Origin: Tenacibaculum sp. SZ-18
Lineage (GTDB): Bacteria > Bacteroidota > Bacteroidia > Flavobacteriales > Flavobacteriaceae
Direction of reading: 5' to 3'
NCBI RefSeq assembly: GCF_002813915.1
Contig: NZ_CP019335.1
Coordinates: 3,765,777-3,829,776, forward strand
Length of the DNA: 64,000 nt
Below the pieces are notes generated by a model that worked only from the letters and a program-made list of their open reading frames with translations, did not search any database and was not told the origin of the DNA. Position numbers and translations under genes: made by a program. This document shows, piece after piece, positions 59,381-64,000 of the stretch. How positions within the stretch are numbered: position 1 is the stretch's first letter; each line of letters starts with the position of its first letter.

Positions 59381-59753
59381 AATTAAAAAAAAATTAAATA
59401 CCCCATTGTAGTCTTGGGCTGTTATTTTTTCGACTTTTTTTAGTTTCCACTTTAACTATTAAGTGTGAGAAGAACTTCTTTTCCTTTGCAATTATTCCGT
59501 AAGTCGGAAGACCATAAATTTACTCTACATCCATAGCTCTCGTGGGTACTAGTTTTTTGTGTTTAAAAGTCACTATAGGATAATGAAAGAGTTTCATTAT
59601 GGAAATCTAACAGAATAGAACAGCAACTTTTTTCTTTTAGCTAAAGTAGCTGTTTTTTCAACTATTTATTACTTCAAAATAAATATTTTTTCCATTAATG
59701 TTCTAAGTTTTGGATAAATGTCTAGTTAGTAGGGGTTTATTTTTGAGAATTTA
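59381..59753. other. intergenic region with palindrome and an orphan plus-strand terminator
   Basis: No ORF. A perfect palindrome ATAATGAAA-GAG-TTTCATTAT lies at 59580-59600 and a terminator at 59619-59658; nothing is known to be transcribed towards it. The rest shows no signal I can name. Confidence 0.55.
59619..59658 (+). terminator. orphan terminator on the plus strand
   Basis: AACAGC(A)ACTTT/AAAGT(A)GCTGTT, 11 bp with one A-A mismatch, and a six-T run. No plus-strand gene lies within 8 kb upstream, so a short unannotated RNA may end here. Confidence 0.65.
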
Positions 59754-60302
59754 TTATACTAATTCTAAAACATTTTCAGCTTGTTTTATATGTCTTTCAT
59801 TGTGGTAAATTAAAACGCGTAAAGTATCTCCTAATTTTAGCTTAATAAGTTTAGAAATTGATATTGCTGTTTTTGTTTTATCAAGGTTAACGTTTTTAGC
59901 TTTGTCAAGAAGTTCTAATACTTCATGTTGCTGTATAATGAACTTATCAATTGTAGAAATACTTAATTCGGAATTTATAGGATTCATAGATGCAAAAGTT
60001 TTCATTTTATTGAGTTTTTCTTTGTATGAAACCGATTTACTGAAATACCTTCCGAACCAATTGCTCTTAAATATTTCAGAAGGAATACTTTTTGAATTTC
60101 GAATTTTTTGGGAGATCTCTGGAAGATAAAAGTCACTATATCTGTTTAAATGTTCTACACATTCTAAAATACTCCAGCTTTCAGTGTTTTCTTTCCAATT
60201 AAGTTGTTCAGTAGTATAATTTTTAAATAATTCAGCAGCGTCAATGTTTTTTTGTGTTAATTCAATCAGTTCATTTAGTAAAGTTTCAGATTTTAATGAC
60301 AT
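59754..60302 (-). CDS. DinB-family metal-binding protein
   Basis: A four-helix-bundle protein of 182 aa. The metal-site histidines are probably those in SILECVEHLNRY and the pair in VLIYHNERHIKQAENVL near the C-terminus, typical for DinB/YfiT-like proteins. Such proteins carry Zn or Ni and include thiol-dependent transferases, but most are unassigned. No signal peptide, so cytoplasmic. It starts 56 nt from the end of the Crp-like regulator gene on the same strand and may be co-transcribed with it. In Flavobacteriia DinB proteins are often multiple and linked to stress. Confidence 0.85.
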   Translation of the reverse strand: MSLKSETLLNELIELTQKNIDAAELFKNYTTEQLNWKENTESWSILECVEHLNRYSDFYLPEISQKIRNSKSIPSEIFKSNWFGRYFSKSVSYKEKLNKMKTFASMNPINSELSISTIDKFIIQQHEVLELLDKAKNVNLDKTKTAISISKLIKLKLGDTLRVLIYHNERHIKQAENVLELV

Positions 60303-60358
60303 AGGTATTTGTTTTTTGCAAATGTCAGAAGTAAAATGGACAAAAAAATTGATTGAAA

Positions 60359-60895
60359 TTAAGATTTTTTTATTCTTGACAGAGTTTCTGGTGTCATTCG
60401 CAAATAGGAAGCGATGTATTTATTTGGTATTTCTTGAAATACTTGTGGACTTCTTTTTAATACTCTTTGGTATCTAATAGTAGGGGAAGAGGTAAGCAAG
60501 TCTCTTTCTCTCTCCATTTGTTGTAAGACAAGACCTTCGAGTATTTGAACCCAAAATGTTTGAAGTTTTTCTGATGATGAAATAAACGATTTAAATGTTT
60601 TACTATCAATAACTTTTAAACATGTGCTTTTTAAAGCTTGAATATAAAAATCAGAAGGTTTTTCTGTTAAAAATGAATCAAGAGCTGTGATTAAATTATT
60701 CTTATAACCAAACCTTATCGTATGTTCCTCATCTACATCAACAACAAATATTCGTAAACTACCAGTAACAACTAAATAAATATTCGTGTCAATACTTCCT
60801 TTAACTTTCAAAAATTCATTTCTTTCTAAATGAACTTCATCACACCAAAGGTCTTCTTGATTTAATTTCTCAATTAAAAAATTGATTGGATTCAT
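60359..60895 (-). CDS. Crp/Fnr-family transcriptional regulator
   Basis: A cytoplasmic regulator of 178 aa. Residues 20-120 have the cyclic-nucleotide-binding beta-roll (FLKVKGSIDTNIYLVVTGSLRIFVVD; TIRFGYKNNLITALDSFL) and the C-terminal end is a short helix-turn-helix (QEIPNKYIASYLRMTPETLSRIKKS), as is usual for the Bacteroidetes Crp-type regulators. The Fnr cysteines are lacking, so it is not an oxygen sensor of that type; the usual cAMP-contact Arg is not clear either. It may control the DinB gene downstream. Upstream are 750 nt without a whole gene. Confidence 0.9.
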   Translation of the reverse strand: MNPINFLIEKLNQEDLWCDEVHLERNEFLKVKGSIDTNIYLVVTGSLRIFVVDVDEEHTIRFGYKNNLITALDSFLTEKPSDFYIQALKSTCLKVIDSKTFKSFISSSEKLQTFWVQILEGLVLQQMERERDLLTSSPTIRYQRVLKRSPQVFQEIPNKYIASYLRMTPETLSRIKKS

Positions 60896-61645
60896 ATTTT
60901 GAAATAACCGAAAAAGTAAATTTTATGATGTACTTAATCATGAATTATTCAAAGATATTATTAAAATTAGGAATTTCAGCAGGTTCATTTTGTCAATCAT
61001 CTTTTACAAACTAATGCATTTTTTTCATTTCATCTGAAGTCGTTTTTCCTTCTACTTTGTTGATTTGAATGTGTAATTTCGTAGCGGGATTGAATTTGTT
61101 TAAGGCAGTTTTTAATGCTTTTTTCGCTGACGAATTCCAATGTTTATAACCGGCTTCTATACTTCCTTGAGATTTTAGAAGGAATGGTTACAGGTTTCAG
61201 TATAATAGTATGTTTTTACGAGCTACATGAGATTTCTAACTCTATAAAACACATAGTAATTATACCGTTTAAAACATTTAAATATTTGAAAAGAATACAT
61301 GTCATAAATTTGTAAATATTTAATTGGATGATAATTCAATATATCATTTTAGGAGCATAACCAACTGCTTTAAAAATATTTATTTCGCTATTTTTTGAGC
61401 TGAAGAAGGCAAATTATTATTACATGTAGCTATTTGTAAGAGCAAAAAAACATCAACATTGTTTAATTTCCTATTTGTTTTTAAGTTCCTTTTAAGACTT
61501 TATTTTGAGATGTTTTGATGTTAATTGTAATAAATAAAACTAGTATTTGTTGAAAATAAATAACGATGAGTTTTTCTAAACTCTGTTACAATTCTACTAT
61601 GAGGAAAGTATTTTTATGTCATACAATTTATAGTAGTTGTATATA
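60896..61645. other. 750-nt gene-poor region
   Basis: Apart from the fragment at 61011-61187 (minus), no gene, terminator or repeat is visible; stops are frequent in all frames. Confidence 0.6.
61011..61187 (-). pseudogene. C-terminal gene fragment, family not recognised
   Basis: A minus-strand frame of 58 codons reads like genuine protein: EAGYKHWNSSAKKALKTALNKFNP, then HIQINKVEGKTTSDEMKKMH and a stop. It has no start codon and a stop (61188-61190) directly upstream, so it is the C-terminal end of a lost gene. The alternation of Lys/Ala and hydrophobic residues suggests a helix followed by a beta strand. Confidence 0.5.
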
Positions 61646-62185
61646 TTAAGATGCTAGCGTTTTAGTTGAAAACATTTTATTTAGACCAAACATGTTTTTT
61701 TCTACGGTTTTTCCTGTTTCAATATAATATTTAAATCCTTTAACAACACTCTTAATATAATGAGACATTTTTGGAATAAGATAAATGTATTTAAGTAAAG
61801 GTCGTAAAAATTTTGGGTAGCTTTTTAGTGCAATATCTGTGAATATATGAATAGAAATAGATAAACTCGTGATTTTATCATTAATTGCTTCTACATTCCA
61901 AAATACTTCGGCAACAGCAACATTTCCTCTTCCAATAAGTAAAGTGTAGCCCTTTTTTTCCTTCCATTCAGTAAAAAATCGATATAATTTTAGATTATTA
62001 TAGTAAACTATAGAATCTTTAGAACCAACTTCCCCCCATTTTGTTACCTTATTTTCCTTGCAAAAAGGATGACAAAATTCGAGTATTCCTGGGGTAGCTA
62101 TAGTGTTCCAAACTACATTAGCATCCGATTTTATTTGTTCTTTACAAAAGATTACGGTAGTTGGTAAGTTTTGTTTTTGCAACAT
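61646..62185 (-). CDS. SRPBCC (START-like) family protein
   Basis: A 179-aa protein with the helix-grip fold pattern: DANVVWNTIATPGILEFCHPFCKENKV, then GSKDSIVYYNNLKLYRFFTEW and VFWNVEAINDKITSLSISIHIF, ending in a long amphipathic helix (KSVVKGFKYYIETGK). Such domains bind lipids or small hydrophobic molecules in a central cavity; many are called polyketide cyclase-like. No signal peptide. It is 51 nt downstream of the membrane protein gene on the same strand. The specific ligand is unknown. Confidence 0.75.
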   Translation of the reverse strand: MLQKQNLPTTVIFCKEQIKSDANVVWNTIATPGILEFCHPFCKENKVTKWGEVGSKDSIVYYNNLKLYRFFTEWKEKKGYTLLIGRGNVAVAEVFWNVEAINDKITSLSISIHIFTDIALKSYPKFLRPLLKYIYLIPKMSHYIKSVVKGFKYYIETGKTVEKNMFGLNKMFSTKTLAS

Positions 62186-62236
62186 CTTATGAACCTTTTG
62201 AGTAGATTAAACCTTATTTTTTTTAAATATAATATT

Positions 62237-63127
62237 TTATTTATAATCACTTATACTCGAAATATCATCTTCATATTTATTATGAATTAATAGAATAAAA
62301 AAACCGAAGAGCATTGCACCAATTATCAAAGCATTATTTATAATTCCTTCTGTGGAAAAAGAAATTTTTATCAATATGGTTGAGATAACAAACCCTGAAT
62401 TTCTTATGATTTTATGAAATTTATCAGAATAAAAAAAAGAGGCCAACAATAATAAAACATCGACAACTATCAAGATAGTGAAGAATTCATCAAAGAAAAC
62501 ATTATTTATATTTTTAAAAGTTGCGATTTTACCTGTATCATTTAACAGAGTTCCACTAGCCCAGTTGGTAAAAGTATATATAGCAACTATTAAAAGGGTT
62601 GGCACTAACAAGACGGCAATTGTTTTTTTTAAATTGATAAATTTTTGAATTTCCTTTTGCTGATCTTTATCTTGTATTGTAGGTCTTTTTTTAATGTGCT
62701 TATAAAAATAATAGATAATGGTAAAGAGAATTAATGAAGATAATGCATCGTAAGTAAATTGTAAATCACTTTTAGATTGAAACCAGCGAGAAGTAAGTTC
62801 TAAATTTCCAATATCTTTAAATATTCTTCTAATAACAATAAGCGTTATGATCTCATATTGTTTACCAATGTAGAAGGATATAGATTTAGGAAGAAAAAAA
62901 ATTAGCAGATAAACTTCATAAACTAAAATAAAAGAGAATGGAGTGTAAATAGCAACAATGGGGTTTTTTAATAATTTTGAATTCAGTTGAAGTATATCAA
63001 AATTAGTTAAAAGTATTAACAGCAAATGTATAAGGTAGCTAGAAATTGCGATTATAAGAATAACTTTTTCGCTTTGTGTTTTTACCTTGAAGGATAGAAT
63101 TTTATCAAAGACTGCATTAATATTCAT
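62237..63127 (-). CDS. hypothetical polytopic membrane protein (296 aa)
   Basis: About seven hydrophobic segments (near residues 22-41, 55-79, 90-105, 128-143, 170-187, 213-235 and 262-282), with a basic loop (YKHIKKRPTIQDKDQQKEIQKF) in the middle that should be cytoplasmic. No motif for a known transporter or enzyme was recognised. It starts 105 nt from the end of a lipoprotein gene on the same strand and precedes the START-like gene by 51 nt; a small operon of unknown role is possible. Confidence 0.65.
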   Translation of the reverse strand: MNINAVFDKILSFKVKTQSEKVILIIAISSYLIHLLLILLTNFDILQLNSKLLKNPIVAIYTPFSFILVYEVYLLIFFLPKSISFYIGKQYEIITLIVIRRIFKDIGNLELTSRWFQSKSDLQFTYDALSSLILFTIIYYFYKHIKKRPTIQDKDQQKEIQKFINLKKTIAVLLVPTLLIVAIYTFTNWASGTLLNDTGKIATFKNINNVFFDEFFTILIVVDVLLLLASFFYSDKFHKIIRNSGFVISTILIKISFSTEGIINNALIIGAMLFGFFILLIHNKYEDDISSISDYK

Positions 63128-63232
63128 GTGTGTAATTGTCTTGTTGTAAGAAATATACGATAAATTTATGTAGTCTCCTACATTGTCGTGAGTTGTATCT
63201 GTCAGAAGTTAAAGAGATATATCTAACGCAGC

Positions 63233-63661
63233 CTACAAAATGATTTCTAAAACTCCTGTGTTTAAATTAATGTGACAGCAATCAGTGCTAACAGTATATC
63301 TCTCATTGACGATTTCTATATTATTTTTATATGCATAGAACTGAATTTGCTTTTGTGAGTTTTCACTAAAACTCATATCATTCACTAAAGGATATTCACC
63401 GTTTTGTTGAGCCGTTTGAAATCCAGAAGTTGAAAGTGGTATAGTGATGTCCGCAGCATTTGATAGGTCAATTACTTTGAAAGAGTCAATTGCTATGGGA
63501 TTTAGATTTTCATCTTTGATTGTTATTAAAATAGTTCTAAAATCTTTTGTACAAACTGCATCTTCACATTGAGCGTTTGGAAAATTTTTATCTGTACAAG
63601 AACAAAATATTAGAATTGTAGCTAACAAGATAATTGTGTAGTATTGTGTGACTTTTTTCAT
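63233..63661 (-). CDS. lipoprotein of unknown function (142 aa)
   Basis: The signal peptide ends IFCSC with Cys22 as the likely lipid site. The mature part has paired Cys (QCEDAVC; TDCCHINL) and a beta-sandwich pattern: FRTILITIKDENLNPIAIDSFKVID, then SFSENSQKQIQFYAYKNNIEIVNERYTV, ending CHINLNTGVLEIIL. It resembles small exported Ig-like lipoproteins of Bacteroidetes that carry a CHI..NTG ending, but no family name is certain. It is on the minus strand between the right-edge gene and the membrane protein gene. Confidence 0.75.
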   Translation of the reverse strand: MKKVTQYYTIILLATILIFCSCTDKNFPNAQCEDAVCTKDFRTILITIKDENLNPIAIDSFKVIDLSNAADITIPLSTSGFQTAQQNGEYPLVNDMSFSENSQKQIQFYAYKNNIEIVNERYTVSTDCCHINLNTGVLEIIL

Positions 63662-63735
63662 TGTGATATGTTTTTCTTTTAAGATGAAAAAAATCTAAAA
63701 AGGTTGCGCAGAAAATTTTGAAAATACTCTCAAAT

Positions 63736-63999
63736 CTATTGTTCTTCATAAATTAACTCTATAATAGTTTTGTCAATTTTTCTTCCCTTTTCTTTATTAA
63801 AATCAATAATTGATTCTCTAATTGCTTCAATTTTGTGCGGAACTCCAGGGTTATAATGAAATTCATAAGTGTTATTGTCATTGATTTCAAAAACTGCATT
63901 TTCAAATGCTTTTTCCATTTCTTCAGAATCAATTTTTATTCTTGAGAAAAATTCTTTGATCATTCTCATGGAATCATCAGGATCTAATCTTGTTTTTTG
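63736..63999 (-). CDS. hypothetical protein, C-terminal part (runs off the right edge)
   Basis: The frame stays open from its stop at 63736 to the end of the window, reading TRLDPDDSMRMIKEFFSRIKIDSEEMEKAFENAV..., so the ATGs at 63963 and 63969 may be internal and the gene may start beyond the window. The visible part is acidic and helical, ending KIDKTIIELIYEEQ. No signal peptide or motif seen. The coding character is likely from the amino acid pattern. No family recognised. Confidence 0.6.
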   Translation of the reverse strand, partial: QKTRLDPDDSMRMIKEFFSRIKIDSEEMEKAFENAVFEINDNNTYEFHYNPGVPHKIEAIRESIIDFNKEKGRKIDKTIIELIYEEQ

Positions 64000-64000
64000 T

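Noticed and set aside
60942-61016. 24-codon plus-strand ORF starting MNYSKILLKLG
   Set aside because: Very short, no supporting signal, and in the gene-poor region where such ORFs are expected by chance.
61115-61315. Plus-strand ORF of 66 codons
   Set aside because: It overlaps the minus-strand gene fragment and has no protein-like pattern of its own.

Overview
The window is AT-rich chromosomal DNA of a Flavobacteriaceae bacterium, most likely a marine, gliding Tenacibaculum- or Polaribacter-like organism. The signs are gliding and type IX secretion genes (gldH, sprE), GLPGLI and TonB-dependent receptor genes, lineage-restricted flavobacterial families, a split F1Fo-ATPase operon, and promoters with the Bacteroidetes -7 element TAnnTTTG. 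The genus is inferred from gene content only. No rRNA, tRNA, insertion sequence, prophage or CRISPR array was seen.

Layout: (1) 0-9.6 kb: end of a PfkB sugar kinase, amidophosphoribosyltransferase, an unusual 281-aa protein, a 5'-truncated glutaminase, secreted proteins (lipoprotein, GlpQ-like phosphodiesterase, TonB-C protein) and aspS. (2) 9.7-17.4 kb: HopJ-family protein, Kelch protein, PaiB-like flavoprotein, M50-like membrane protease, a decayed ompW, an alanine/glycine symporter, a coiled-coil membrane protein, a lipoprotein and a cupin. (3) 17.4-18.2 kb: a gene-free stretch with three promoter-terminator units that look like tandem small RNA genes. (4) 18.2-33.3 kb: housekeeping block with pheS, gdhA, an alpha/beta hydrolase, ricT-gldH-PBP1A, scoAB-xth, a LysM transglycosylase, a DUF4837 lipoprotein and an ABC exporter pair. 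(5) 33.4-41.9 kb: sprE, bactofilin, then the ATP synthase cluster atpZ-DUF6168-atpB-E-F-H-A-G; atpD and atpC are absent, as expected for the split operon of this phylum. (6) 41.9-51.3 kb: TonB-C protein, CocE/NonD hydrolase, dxs and rsmI (divergent, nearly leaderless), a padR operon with three tandem paralogous membrane proteins, a PaaE-like reductase and a LysE exporter. (7) 51.3-64 kb: a sparse accessory region on the minus strand with gene fragments, an LCIB-type carbonic anhydrase, a TPR protein, a Cys-rich exported peptide with GLPGLI protein and TonB-dependent receptor, a DinB protein, a Crp-like regulator and several unknown proteins.

Genes that plausibly work together: ricT-gldH-PBP1A (envelope and gliding), sprE-bactofilin-atp (type IX secretion, envelope scaffold, energy), scoAB (ketone body or keto-acid CoA transfer), padR with its three membrane proteins, and the Cys-rich peptide/GLPGLI/receptor module. 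The most unusual material is the three-unit small RNA candidate array with a shared hairpin, the padR promoter set between two operator-like palindromes, the peptide-GLPGLI-receptor module, and the carbonic anhydrase with a palindrome over its promoter. All functional calls rest on reading motifs and general family knowledge; no database search was run.
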